Shown here: positions 31,809 to 39,979 of the stretch, piece by piece
How the letters are laid out: each line of letters starts with the position of its first letter
How positions within the stretch are numbered: the stretch's first letter is position 1
Assembly: GCA_934271195.1 (NCBI GenBank)
Contig: CAKQRB010000039.1
Span: forward strand, 1-41,335
Source of the DNA: an uncultured Alphaproteobacteria bacterium
GTDB taxonomy: Bacteria; Pseudomonadota; Alphaproteobacteria; RF32; CAG-239
Direction of reading: 5' to 3'
DNA: 41,335 nt
Made by a program: the position numbers and the translations under genes
Notes under the pieces: model-generated
What the model was told of the DNA's origin: nothing
The model's database searches: none
What the model saw: only the letters and a program-made list of their open reading frames with translations

Positions 31809-33158
31809 ATGCATGCAACAGATATAACCGCAATTCCGCAGCTTATATGGGGAATGGATGCCAAAGTTCTGGCAACGGTGATTGTGATTATCGCCTATGT
31901 CATATTGTTTACGGAAAAAGTAAACCGCGCCATCGTCGCCCTTCTGGCCGCCTCGGTCATGATATTCTCCGGAATCCTGACTCAAAACACAGCCCTACAG
32001 GGTATTGATTTTAACACTTTGTCCTTGCTTATCGGCATGATGACAATCGTCGGCATATCCGAACGTTCGGGCATGTTTCAATACGTTGCCGTCTGGGGCG
32101 CCAAAAAGGTTCGCGCCAACCCGCGCGGCCTGCTTGTCGTATTAGCTGTTGTTACCGCCGTCTTCTCGGCATTTCTTGACAATGTCACCACTGTACTCCT
32201 GATTGCGCCGGTCACTTTCCAGATTACCCGCAAGCTTAAAATCAATCCGTATCCTTATCTGATTCTGGAAATTTTTGCTTCCAATATCGGCGGCACGGCA
32301 ACTTTAATCGGCGACCCGCCCAACATTCTGATCGGCTCGGCCTTAAACCTTTCTTTTACCGATTTCTTAGACGAACTCACGCCGGTCGTCACCGTTACCA
32401 TGCTTGTTTTAATCCTTGGTTTTGACATGATTTGGGGCAAACGCCTGACCACCACGGAAAAGAACAAACAAACCGTTATGAAAATCAACGAAATCGACTG
32501 TATTACCGACTGGAAACTGCTGCATAAATCACTGCTGGTTCTGGCTCTGGTTATTTTGGGCTTTATCTGCGCGGAACACTTGCACATCGCCAACGGCACT
32601 ATCGCCATGTTCGGCGCCGCAGCCTTATTGCTGCTTTATACGCTTGGAGACAGCCATGACAAACGCGACCATAAGGTCGAAGAAATTTTTGGCGTTGTTG
32701 ACTGGACAACCATCTTTTTCTTCTCCGGCCTGTTTGTCATCGTTTATGGTCTGGAAGTCACCGGCATTTTGGGCATACTGGGTCAGAAATTTGTAGGACT
32801 GACCGAAGGCAGCATTGAGAAATCCGCCATGCTGATTATCTGGGTTTCTGCCATTGTCTCCAGTGCCATTGATAACATTCCGTTTGTTGCTACCATGATT
32901 CCGATGATTAAGTCCATGGAAGAATCTATGGGCGGCCGCGAGGCCATGATGCCGGTGTGGTGGGCTCTGTCACTTGGAGCCTGCTTTGGCGGTAACGGAA
33001 CTCTGATCGGCGCATCGGCCAACGTAATTGTTGCCGGTATGGCTCAACGCGAAGGGCATCCGATAAGCTTTTTGGGCTTTATGATCTGGTCAGTTCCTGT
33101 TATGCTGATAAGCATCTCCATTGCCGCGCTTTACCTTCATATCCGTTTCTTTATGTAA
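31809..33158 (+). CDS. ArsB/NhaD-type permease (ion transporter superfamily)
   Basis: The 449-residue polytopic protein belongs to the ArsB/NhaD (SLC13-like) permease group. It has about 11-12 hydrophobic helices. Two inverted-repeat re-entrant signatures are visible: FLDNVTTVLLIAPVTF, NIGGTATLIGDPPNILIGSA, and in the second half SAIDNIPFVATMIPMI, GGNGTLIGASANVIVAG. Substrate could be arsenite, Na+/H+ or a dicarboxylate; the motifs do not decide. The ATG at 31809 follows a GAGGAA site; an ATG five codons earlier lacks one. Confidence 0.88.
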   Translation: MHATDITAIPQLIWGMDAKVLATVIVIIAYVILFTEKVNRAIVALLAASVMIFSGILTQNTALQGIDFNTLSLLIGMMTIVGISERSGMFQYVAVWGAKKVRANPRGLLVVLAVVTAVFSAFLDNVTTVLLIAPVTFQITRKLKINPYPYLILEIFASNIGGTATLIGDPPNILIGSALNLSFTDFLDELTPVVTVTMLVLILGFDMIWGKRLTTTEKNKQTVMKINEIDCITDWKLLHKSLLVLALVILGFICAEHLHIANGTIAMFGAAALLLLYTLGDSHDKRDHKVEEIFGVVDWTTIFFFSGLFVIVYGLEVTGILGILGQKFVGLTEGSIEKSAMLIIWVSAIVSSAIDNIPFVATMIPMIKSMEESMGGREAMMPVWWALSLGACFGGNGTLIGASANVIVAGMAQREGHPISFLGFMIWSVPVMLISISIAALYLHIRFFM

Positions 33159-33172
33159 GAAACAACCACACG

Positions 33173-33200
33173 AAAGCGGCTGCAAAGCCGCTTTTTTTTT
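33173..33200 (+). terminator. Terminator after the permease gene
   Basis: AAAGCGGC pairs with GCCGCTTT around TGCAAA and is followed by a run of T. Confidence 0.9.
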
Positions 33201-33247
33201 ACGCTTGCAAAATGTTTCCGTAATCAAAAGCTGCAGCTTCTCCAAAA

Positions 33248-33635
33248 ATGAAATTTCGGAAAAGGATTCTAAAAAGAACGTCTATACCAGATTGTCAGCT
33301 ATTGCTATAACCATCCGCTTTCAGAAGATGAACACGGCCTCAGCCCGCTTATTGACTGTTTTATAAACGAACATCTGGCTTCGGATATAAGAACGTCTCC
33401 TGAACTCAAGATTGTTCTGAAAATATTTGGCTCTGAATTATGTTACGAATTCAAATACAAACAACAAAAATACTATTCCAGTATCAAGTTGTTTAATGCC
33501 GGCAGCAAAAAAATTCAATATTTTCACCGATATGAAGAAAATTCTATCTCTGATAACATTATTGAACGTCACAAAAGAATCATAAGCTATACAACGGTTG
33601 CTCTGCACCAAATTAATGAAATAATGTGCAGCTAA
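33248..33635 (+). pseudogene. Frameshifted remnant of an unknown gene
   Basis: An ATG at 33248 begins MKFRKRILKR and soon meets a stop. The next frame, open from 33273 to TAA at 33635, reads as ordinary protein: RLYQIVSYCYNHPLSEDEHG, LSPLIDCFINEHLASDIRT, KIVLKIFGSELCYEFKYKQQ, YFHRYEENSISDN. A +1 frameshift near 33270-33278 would join the two parts into about 128 residues. No family is recognised. An alternative is a shorter gene with an unusual start. Confidence 0.4.
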
Positions 33636-33665
33636 CCCGTTGAAATTGTTTACATGCAAAAATTC

Positions 33666-33694
33666 TTGACAAGTTTTATAATATCGCCTATACT
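33666..33694 (+). promoter_or_regulatory. Sigma70 promoter of the candidate small RNA
   Basis: TTGACA (33666-33671), a 17-base spacer and TATACT (33689-33694) predict a start near 33701. No gene start lies downstream, which supports a non-coding RNA. Confidence 0.75.
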
Positions 33695-33700
33695 AAAATG

Positions 33701-33832
33701 GTATAAAACTTATAGACAAGAATTTTCACATGTGTAGCAAATAACTTTACGATCTCAGCGCTGATTTGAGTTTTATACATATGCTGAAGACAAAAGTTAA
33801 ATAAAAAACCGCATTTTATATGCGGTTTTTTT
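33701..33832 (+). ncRNA. Candidate small RNA, about 130 nt, unknown family
   Basis: A near-consensus promoter lies upstream and a strong terminator closes it: AAAACCGCAT (33805-33814) pairs with ATGCGGTTTT (33820-33829), followed by T. The first ten bases GTATAAAACT (33701-33710) pair perfectly with AGTTTTATAC (33769-33778), forming a closed domain with an internal CAGCGCTG palindrome. No reading frame of note is inside. It does not match 6S, SRP or RNase P RNA motifs that I can recognise. Confidence 0.65.
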
Positions 33833-34020
33833 ATCGCTTCTCCCTATCTTCTTCCGCCGCCGGCTTTCCTTTCTATTCCACCTCGCCCCTCCGGCTTTTC
33901 TACTACCCCATCATCAACCTTTCCAGCTTTTTTATCCCTCTCTCTTATCATTCACTCCCGCCTCTCTTTTATATTTCATCTCATTTCCCGTCTTTTCACC
34001 CGTGCTTTTCTGATTCCACA
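33833..34020. other. Polypyrimidine-rich tract
   Basis: The plus strand is strongly C/T-rich over about 190 bp (runs such as CTTCTCCCTATCTTCTTCC and TATCCCTCTCTCTTATC). It lies downstream of fliE on the other strand and recalls the polypurine tract beyond the flagellin gene. No gene is supported. Bases 34021-34206 are AT-rich and hold a possible degenerate copy of the TGTAC palindromic family (about 34125-34155). Confidence 0.6.
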
Positions 34021-34206
34021 GATCGTTCCAAGCACATCTCAAACGGATTAAGAAATAAAAAAGTATATAAAGTAGTACATTCAGATAATAAAAAAACTTT
34101 TTAAGGGATACTCTGCGCCGAAAGTTTTGAGCGACATGTACAAAAGGAGTATACGAGCATTTCTCCATCTCGCTAAATCTGTATCAGTCGACCATTATAC
34201 GCGGTT

Positions 34207-34518
34207 TTATATTGGCATTTGCATAATAGTCTGATAAGCCTTGATAGCAGTATCTCTGACCGCGACAACCGTCTCCAGCGCCGTTTCGGCATTAGCTACA
34301 GCCAGAACCACATCTTGAATATCGGCTTTGCCCTGTATTCCCTGAATTGTCATTTTCTCGCTTTGTTGCGAAAGCTCAACCGCATTATCAATAGAATCTT
34401 TAACCATTGCCCCAAAATCGGAGTTCTGAACTTTTTTTGCCTCGGCAACCGGTGTTTGAGCACCGATTCGTCCTAAAGCCTGCTGATAAGCATTCAAAGC
34501 ACTGGAAATACTGGTCAT
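34207..34518 (-). CDS. fliE: Flagellar hook-basal body protein FliE
   Basis: FliE links the MS ring to the rod. The 103-residue product shows DFGAMVKDSIDNAVELSQQS, DIQDVVLAVANAETALETVV and a C-terminal YQTIMQMPI, the family signature. The ATG at 34518 has an AAGGA site at ten bases; a TTG three codons upstream is possible. It is the last gene of a flgB-flgC-fliE operon (21 bp after flgC). Confidence 0.94.
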   Translation of the reverse strand: MTSISSALNAYQQALGRIGAQTPVAEAKKVQNSDFGAMVKDSIDNAVELSQQSEKMTIQGIQGKADIQDVVLAVANAETALETVVAVRDTAIKAYQTIMQMPI

Positions 34519-34538
34519 CTTGTTCAATTCCTTTTAGT

Positions 34539-34952
34539 TTACTTTAACAAATCTAAAACGCTGGCGCTCATTTCCCGCGCCGTTTTCATCACATTCATAT
34601 TTGCCTCATATGTCCGCTGGGCTTCTTTCATATCCATCATCTCAATCAACGGATTTACATTTGGCATAGCCACATATCCCTGAGCATCTGCCCCCGGATG
34701 GTTAGGCGCATATTTTTTCTCAAACTCCGACTGATCTTTGACAACCTTGTCAACTTTTACCAATTGAGCTCCGGTTGCCTGATCGACATAATTCTTAAAG
34801 GTTACGACCTGACGGCGGTACGGCGCTTCTCCCGGCGCACCGGCAATTGAGTCGGCATTAGCCATATTCTCGGAAATAATCCGCAGACGCTCCGCCTGAG
34901 CTTTCATTCCTGAAACGGCAATATCAGCGCTTACAATCAAATTATTGGCCAT
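34539..34952 (-). CDS. flgC: Flagellar basal-body rod protein FlgC
   Basis: The 137-residue product is a proximal rod protein: SADIAVSGMKAQAERLRIIS, ENMANADSIAGAPGEAPYRR, YVAMPNVNPLIEMMDMKEAQ, RTYEANMNVMKTAREM. The ATG at 34952 follows AAAGGATG; the overlapping upstream TTG is less likely. It lies 13 bp after flgB. Confidence 0.95.
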   Translation of the reverse strand: MANNLIVSADIAVSGMKAQAERLRIISENMANADSIAGAPGEAPYRRQVVTFKNYVDQATGAQLVKVDKVVKDQSEFEKKYAPNHPGADAQGYVAMPNVNPLIEMMDMKEAQRTYEANMNVMKTAREMSASVLDLLK

Positions 34953-34965
34953 CAAACGTCATCCT

Positions 34966-35367
34966 TTAAGAACTGATTTTAGTCACTGCGGTTTTAAGCA
35001 TATTTTTGTAAGAATTATACAATGCAAGCACTCGGCTGTATTCGCCTTTATCCTTGCTGATTTCATTCAGTTGGTCTTCCAAAACCACGCCGTTGCCGTC
35101 AATTGTCAGCGGCTGCGTAGGTTTTGGTGTATAAATTCGGCCGGCCAGAGAACTGCCGCCCCGTCCGGTAAAATGCTTTTCATTGGTAACGCTCATTTGC
35201 AGGGCAGAATTGAGCTCATCGGAAAAACTCGGTTTTTTCAAATCCTGCGCCAGATATCCCGGCGTATTGGCGTTAGCCACGTTTCCGGCCAGAATCTTCT
35301 GACGCTCGGTCAGATATTTCATATCCTGATTTGCTAAAGAAAAAACTGTCAGATTATTCAAATCCAT
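34966..35367 (-). CDS. flgB: Flagellar basal-body rod protein FlgB
   Basis: The 133-residue product shows the rod-protein pattern RQKILAGNVANANTPGYLAQ and NEISKDKGEYSRVLALYNSY, ending with a helical C-terminus. It is the first gene of the flgB-flgC-fliE operon. The upstream region 35368-35499 separates it from the divergent FlhB-like gene. Confidence 0.94.
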   Translation of the reverse strand: MDLNNLTVFSLANQDMKYLTERQKILAGNVANANTPGYLAQDLKKPSFSDELNSALQMSVTNEKHFTGRGGSSLAGRIYTPKPTQPLTIDGNGVVLEDQLNEISKDKGEYSRVLALYNSYKNMLKTAVTKISS

Positions 35368-35499
35368 AATAACGATTCTCCCCCAAACGGTTATGTTCCC
35401 TCACAACCTCAGACATGCAAGTTTTGTGCCGTTTACAAAGCTCTTGCCAAACCATTCCCCAATGATTACAATAACAAAAAACAACACAAGGAACCACCC

Positions 35500-35826
35500 A
35501 TGTCTGAACAAGATAATAAACCAAAAAACATATCAGACAATCATGACTTCGATTTGTCCACAGATTATGCCGTTGCCCTCGGCTATGACCAGAACAAACA
35601 CAATGCGCCGGTCGTACTTGCAAAAGGACAAGGCCATGTAGCGGAAAAAATTATTCAAATAGCCATCGACCAAGGGATCGAGATTCGTCAAGACGCCGAT
35701 TTATTACAAATTCTTAAAGCGGTAGACATTGATGAGGAAATTCCGGTTGAAGCTTTTGCCGCCGTTGCGGAGATTATTTCCTATATTTATCAGAAGAACA
35801 GCCAACAAACAATACAGGCAGAATAG
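35500..35826 (+). CDS. FlhB C-terminal-domain-like protein (EscU/YscU/FlhB family, stand-alone)
   Basis: The 108-residue product matches only the cytoplasmic C-terminal domain of FlhB: DYAVALGYDQNKHNAPVVLA, KGQGHVAEKIIQIAIDQGIE, IRQDADLLQILKAVDIDEEI, PVEAFAAVAEIISYIYQK. Membrane helices and the NPTH autocleavage motif are absent. Such stand-alone FhlB-type proteins occur beside flagellar genes in several bacteria and may help export-substrate switching. A GGAACC-type site lies before the ATG. It is divergent from flgB and convergent with rsmB (2 bp apart). Confidence 0.88.
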   Translation: MSEQDNKPKNISDNHDFDLSTDYAVALGYDQNKHNAPVVLAKGQGHVAEKIIQIAIDQGIEIRQDADLLQILKAVDIDEEIPVEAFAAVAEIISYIYQKNSQQTIQAE

Positions 35827-35828
35827 CT

Positions 35829-37052
35829 CTATTTTTTACGCAGAATAGCGAGAAAGAAACCGTCCGTTCCTGTCGTTGCCGGCGAAAGTCTCAGATAATG
35901 CTCATCATGACAAGGATACAAACGCGCAATTTTTCGTTCCCAGACCTCCCGCACGTTAACATGCTCCATATCCGGTTTGTTTTTAAGAAAAGCTTCAATA
36001 ATGTCTTCATTTTCATCACGCAAGACAGAACAGGTAATATAAATAATCCAACCGCCGGATCTTACCTTCGGATAAGCAGTTTCCAAAATTTCTTTCTGCG
36101 CATAATTAAGCTTTTGAACAGTCTCAGGAGTCAGACGAAACTTGGCATCGGGTGAACGCCGATAAATGCCTGTTCCCGAACAAGGAGCATCTATAATAAA
36201 GCGATCAAAATCCCGATCGCTGTCTGCTATTATATCAGTCAGTTCAATATTTCTGATGCCCAGCCGCTGCATCCGTGGTTTGATAGCATCCAAACGCTTG
36301 GACGAGATATCATGTGCCAGAATATGTCCCTGATTATTAAGCAAATAAGCAATGGCCAAACTTTTTCCGCCGGCTCCGCAGCAATAATCAATAACTTTAT
36401 TTTCCGGCCGCACATCGCACAAAATCGCCGCCAGCTGCGAAGCCTCGTCCTGAACCTCAATCTCCCCGTTTTGATAAGCCATACAATTACCAAGGCTGAT
36501 ACGAGCTTCCGAACGCAGACCGATCGGAGAATAAAGTGTCGGCACCATGGTGTATCCTTCTTTTTTCAGACCGTCAATGACAGCTTCGCGGTTTTTGGCA
36601 TTAATCCGAAAATCCGCCGGCGCCGGTTTATTCAATGATTTTAACAATACCATATCTTTTATTTTGGCAAACAGCCATTGCGGACACTCCGCTTCAACAT
36701 AATCGGGATAAGGTTTTTCATTTTCCGCGGATAACAATTTTTTCTCATCATCTGTCAAAGCAGACGGCGCGTATGGCCCGCTGCCAAAAATATCTTCCGG
36801 ATTGTCTGATGTATAATGCTTGAGATACAGCAACACAATCTTGCGTGGCTCATCAGCACCGGCATCAAAAGAAAGCTTCATCCGATTGCGGATAATGTTC
36901 CATACGGTTTCGGTAATAAAACGCCGGTCTTTGGAACCGATATATTTGCGTGCCCGCATATAATCATTGATAATATTGTCCGCCGGAATATCGGAATTCC
37001 AAACAGCCTCGATTAAGTCCAATACCGCCTGATAACGCGCTCCTGTTTGCAT
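35829..37052 (-). CDS. rsmB: 16S rRNA (cytosine-5) methyltransferase, RsmB/Sun family
   Basis: The 407-residue product has the two catalytic cysteines of the m5C RNA methyltransferases: DAPCSGTGIYRRSPDAKF (Cys291) and ITCSVLRDENE (Cys341). The SAM-binding region is DYCCGAGGKSLAIA (223-236). An N-terminal NusB-like helical region is present (residues 1-80). The exact rRNA position is assigned by family only. Confidence 0.9.
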   Translation of the reverse strand: MQTGARYQAVLDLIEAVWNSDIPADNIINDYMRARKYIGSKDRRFITETVWNIIRNRMKLSFDAGADEPRKIVLLYLKHYTSDNPEDIFGSGPYAPSALTDDEKKLLSAENEKPYPDYVEAECPQWLFAKIKDMVLLKSLNKPAPADFRINAKNREAVIDGLKKEGYTMVPTLYSPIGLRSEARISLGNCMAYQNGEIEVQDEASQLAAILCDVRPENKVIDYCCGAGGKSLAIAYLLNNQGHILAHDISSKRLDAIKPRMQRLGIRNIELTDIIADSDRDFDRFIIDAPCSGTGIYRRSPDAKFRLTPETVQKLNYAQKEILETAYPKVRSGGWIIYITCSVLRDENEDIIEAFLKNKPDMEHVNVREVWERKIARLYPCHDEHYLRLSPATTGTDGFFLAILRKK

Positions 37053-37157
37053 TAGTCAATGTCCTCTACATTTATTTCCAACTTTAACATTTCTCCAACC
37101 CGCGAAATCTGTATTAGCTTTCCTCATCTCCGGTAAAATGCAGAGAACGAGATGAAT

Positions 37158-37234
37158 AATGTGATTTTAACGATAAAAAAAATTTTAGTGTACACAGAAG
37201 TACATGAATTTTTTTATTCGGAAAAAATCGCATT
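37158..37234. repeat. Palindromic element of the TGTAC...GTACA family, copy 3
   Basis: AATGTGATTTT (37158-37168) pairs with AAAATCGCATT (37224-37234), with A/T-rich arms inside and TGTAC (37189-37193) paired with GTACA (37200-37204) near the tip. It overlaps the rlmE stop codon, as copy 1 overlaps the recJ stop. Confidence 0.7.
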
Positions 37235-37943
37235 AGGCACTCGTTATATGCATTTTACCCCGATAGCCGAGAGCAACTAAGTAAGTCTCCGGCGACGCTT
37301 TGCGGCTGGCATCGGGTTTAAAATGTCCGACCTTTTTAAAATTGCGCTTCACGTCTGCTAAGAGCTCGCCCTCTGCACCGCCCTGAAAAACCTTGGCAAT
37401 AAAAATACCGCCTTCCGCCAGAACTTCTTTGGCAAAATCATAAGCCAGCTCTACCAGATGAATGGTTCGCAGATGGTCTGTCTGCTGATGTCCGGTCGTA
37501 TTGGCCGCCATATCGCTCATCACAATGTCAGCCTCGCCTTGCAACAGTGATTTTAATTTATCCGCGGCATCAGGCTCGGTAAAATCCTGTTGTATCAGCG
37601 TTGCACCGGCAACCGGCTCCGTTTCCAGAATATCCAACCCGACTACCTGCCCCACACCCTTGTTTCGCATCACGGCAACCTGTGTCCAACCTCCGGGAGC
37701 GCAGCCCAAATCAACGATTCGCTTGCCCTTCCCCAAAAACTTGTATTTCTCATCCAGCTGAATAAGTTTAAACGCTGCCCGCGAACGATAGCCCAAACGT
37801 TTAGACTCCGCCACATACGGATCATTCAATTGTCTTTCCAACCATTGATTAGAAGATTTTTTGCGATACTTGGCTGTTTTAACATGAACAGTCACAGCTC
37901 TTCGGCCGGACACAGCTTTGGCAGATTTGGTAAGTTTTATCAT
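37233..37943 (-). CDS. rlmE: 23S rRNA 2'-O-ribose methyltransferase RlmE
   Basis: RlmE (FtsJ/RrmJ) methylates U2552 of 23S rRNA. The 236-residue product shows the alphaproteobacterial N-terminus (GRR, VHVKTAKYRKKSSNQWLERQ, LNDPYVAESKRLGYRSRAAF), the SAM motif VDLGCAPGGW, and VMSDMAANTTG plus IAKVFQGGAEGEL, carrying the K-D-K-E tetrad. Its start overlaps the end of the upstream ppx/gppA-like gene by 65 bp. Confidence 0.95.
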   Translation of the reverse strand: MIKLTKSAKAVSGRRAVTVHVKTAKYRKKSSNQWLERQLNDPYVAESKRLGYRSRAAFKLIQLDEKYKFLGKGKRIVDLGCAPGGWTQVAVMRNKGVGQVVGLDILETEPVAGATLIQQDFTEPDAADKLKSLLQGEADIVMSDMAANTTGHQQTDHLRTIHLVELAYDFAKEVLAEGGIFIAKVFQGGAEGELLADVKRNFKKVGHFKPDASRKASPETYLVALGYRGKMHITSA

Positions 37944-38874
37944 TGTTTATCAACTCTTTAATGATTCCGTCTTTGGCACTTTTCAAAGACGCAGTAATTT
38001 CTTTTGCCCCAATGCTATTATAAATTGTCTTAAAGATAACACATGCCGGCGCAAAAATAAAGGAACGTTTTTCACCAATATACTTATTATCGGCCATTTC
38101 TTCCCTCGTCAAGTTCAAAACTTTGCTGATGGCCTTGTCGGCCTCACCGGACGTAAAGGTTACACCGTCCGCCGCCTCACGATCATACTGTCCAAAATTC
38201 CGGATCATTGAAGCCAGACGCAAAGGCGTACTTGACGTTGCCACAAAACAGACATCGCCTTTATAATTATCCAGTTTAGACACTCTGATAAAATCATCTG
38301 CATATTTCACAATTTCTTCATGCAACTGCTGTGCGTTGGCCGGCACATAAGACGAGAGATTAAACTTCTCGGCAGCATTTCTTGCGCCCCAGGGAATGGA
38401 AACCGTATGCAGGATATGCGGATTATCGCTGTTTGTCGCCAGTGTGATTTCGGTCGAACCTCCGCCCAAATCATAAACAATCATATACTTAGCCGGATTG
38501 TTTTTCACATTGTCCCGCGCCCCGATCAAATTAAGCCGCGCCTCTTCCGCGCCGTCAATAACCTCAAGCTTGATACGGGTCTCATCAAACACCTGCTTTA
38601 CAAAATCTTTTCCGTTTTCCGCATTGCGGCAGGCTGCAGTGGCAACTGCGCGATAAGCCTTCACGTTATGCTTGTCCATCTCTTGCTTAAACGCAAAAAA
38701 ACAAGCCAAAGCCCGCTCGGCCGCTTCCGGCGTAATCCGGTTCTGCGCCGACATTCCTTCTCCGAGTTTGGTAGCAACGGCATCGTTATAAAGATACCTG
38801 CCTTTATCATCGGCAATTAACAGTCGGCAGGAGTTTGTTCCCAAATCAATTGCGGCAAAACACTTATTTTTCAT
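37879..38874 (-). CDS. Ppx/GppA-like phosphatase, copy 2
   Basis: From the ATG at 38874 the product has 331 residues. Its ASKHA-fold signatures are AAIDLGTNSCRLLIADD and MIVYDLGGGSTEITLA. AYRAVATAACRNAENGKDFV and CFVATSSTPLRLASM are also seen. The C-terminal HD-type domain of E. coli Ppx is absent. Its ATG overlaps the stop of the upstream paralogue (38864-39952). It ends in a Cys-rich tail (CQSCVRPKSCDCSC) lying within the overlap with rlmE. Substrate (polyphosphate or pppGpp) is not resolved by sequence. Confidence 0.85.
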   Translation of the reverse strand: MKNKCFAAIDLGTNSCRLLIADDKGRYLYNDAVATKLGEGMSAQNRITPEAAERALACFFAFKQEMDKHNVKAYRAVATAACRNAENGKDFVKQVFDETRIKLEVIDGAEEARLNLIGARDNVKNNPAKYMIVYDLGGGSTEITLATNSDNPHILHTVSIPWGARNAAEKFNLSSYVPANAQQLHEEIVKYADDFIRVSKLDNYKGDVCFVATSSTPLRLASMIRNFGQYDREAADGVTFTSGEADKAISKVLNLTREEMADNKYIGEKRSFIFAPACVIFKTIYNSIGAKEITASLKSAKDGIIKELINNDKTYQICQSCVRPKSCDCSC

Positions 38875-39952
38875 TTCTATTTTTCCCTCTTTTATAAGGA
38901 TGTCGAAAACGACGCTTTCTTCCGCCTCTGAAATTTTTGGCATTATGCATCAGGTCTAACAAAATACCTTCTCTGATTCCGCGGTCGGCAACCGTCACCT
39001 CGGCAATTGGCCAGAATGAGCAAATAGCTTCGATAATCGCACAGCCGGCGATTGTCAAGTCTGCCTTTTGCACACCGATACACGGATGCTTGCGGCGTCC
39101 GTCATCTCCCATGTTTTTAATTTTACTGATAACTCGGTCAATATCGGATTTCAAAATAGAAATCCCGTCTACGGCCGAACGATTGTAGCGCGACAAGTTC
39201 AAATGCACGGCTCCGATAACCGTCACCGTTCCCGAGGTTCCGATCACCTGAATCTCCTGATTACGAACAGCTTCTGAAATATTATACTTGTCATCAAATT
39301 CTTTTAAGATTTTATGTGTCCGCTCAATAACCGTGTCATACGCCAGTTTGGTCATATCCTGAGCCGGAAAAGCCTCCGATACGGTAACCACGCCATAAGG
39401 CAGGGAAACAAACCCCTCAATAAAAGTATTGCCGCTGTTGGTAACTCTGGCCAGCGAAATTTCGGTTGAACCGCCGCCGATGTCAAAAACCAAAGCCCGC
39501 TTGATATGCCGGTTCAACAGCGGAATACAGCCGACAACAGCAAGACGGGATTCTTCCTTGGAAGAAATTATCTCAATATTTAAACCGGTCTCGCGTTTGA
39601 CAGCTTCAAGAAATTCGCCGCAATTTTTAGCCCGTCGGCAAGCTGCCGTCGCCACATAGCGGGAAGCCACAATCGGAGCATATTCATCCAGCACGCCGGC
39701 GCAAACCTTTAAGGCGCCGATTGTCCGCTTGACTGCCGGCCGAGAAAGCTCATTATCGTTAATAATGCCTTCACCCAAGCGAGTAATTTTAGAAAAAGTT
39801 TCTACAATTCGGAAAGATGTTGGAGTCGGAGAGGCAATAACCAAACGGCACGAATTCGTCCCCAGATCAATTGCGGCATAATTAGCGCCGCTCTGACTGT
39901 TTTTTTTCTCTGGTTCTGTATTTCGACTATTTTGTCTTTGCCATTTCTGCAT
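38864..39952 (-). CDS. Ppx/GppA-like phosphatase, copy 1
   Basis: The 362-residue product has a disordered polar N-terminus (residues 1-26), then YAAIDLGTNSCRLVIASP, ITRLGEGI, RYVATAACRRAKNCGEFLEA, LVFDIGGGSTEISLARV and VIGTSGTVTVIGAVHL, characteristic of the Ppx/GppA family. Like its downstream paralogue it lacks a C-terminal extension. The C-terminus is basic (GGRKRRFRHPYKRGKNRNEK). It is translationally coupled to copy 2. Confidence 0.88.
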   Translation of the reverse strand: MQKWQRQNSRNTEPEKKNSQSGANYAAIDLGTNSCRLVIASPTPTSFRIVETFSKITRLGEGIINDNELSRPAVKRTIGALKVCAGVLDEYAPIVASRYVATAACRRAKNCGEFLEAVKRETGLNIEIISSKEESRLAVVGCIPLLNRHIKRALVFDIGGGSTEISLARVTNSGNTFIEGFVSLPYGVVTVSEAFPAQDMTKLAYDTVIERTHKILKEFDDKYNISEAVRNQEIQVIGTSGTVTVIGAVHLNLSRYNRSAVDGISILKSDIDRVISKIKNMGDDGRRKHPCIGVQKADLTIAGCAIIEAICSFWPIAEVTVADRGIREGILLDLMHNAKNFRGGRKRRFRHPYKRGKNRNEK

Positions 39953-39979
39953 TCTTTTTTTTCAATTCAAACAAGAAAC

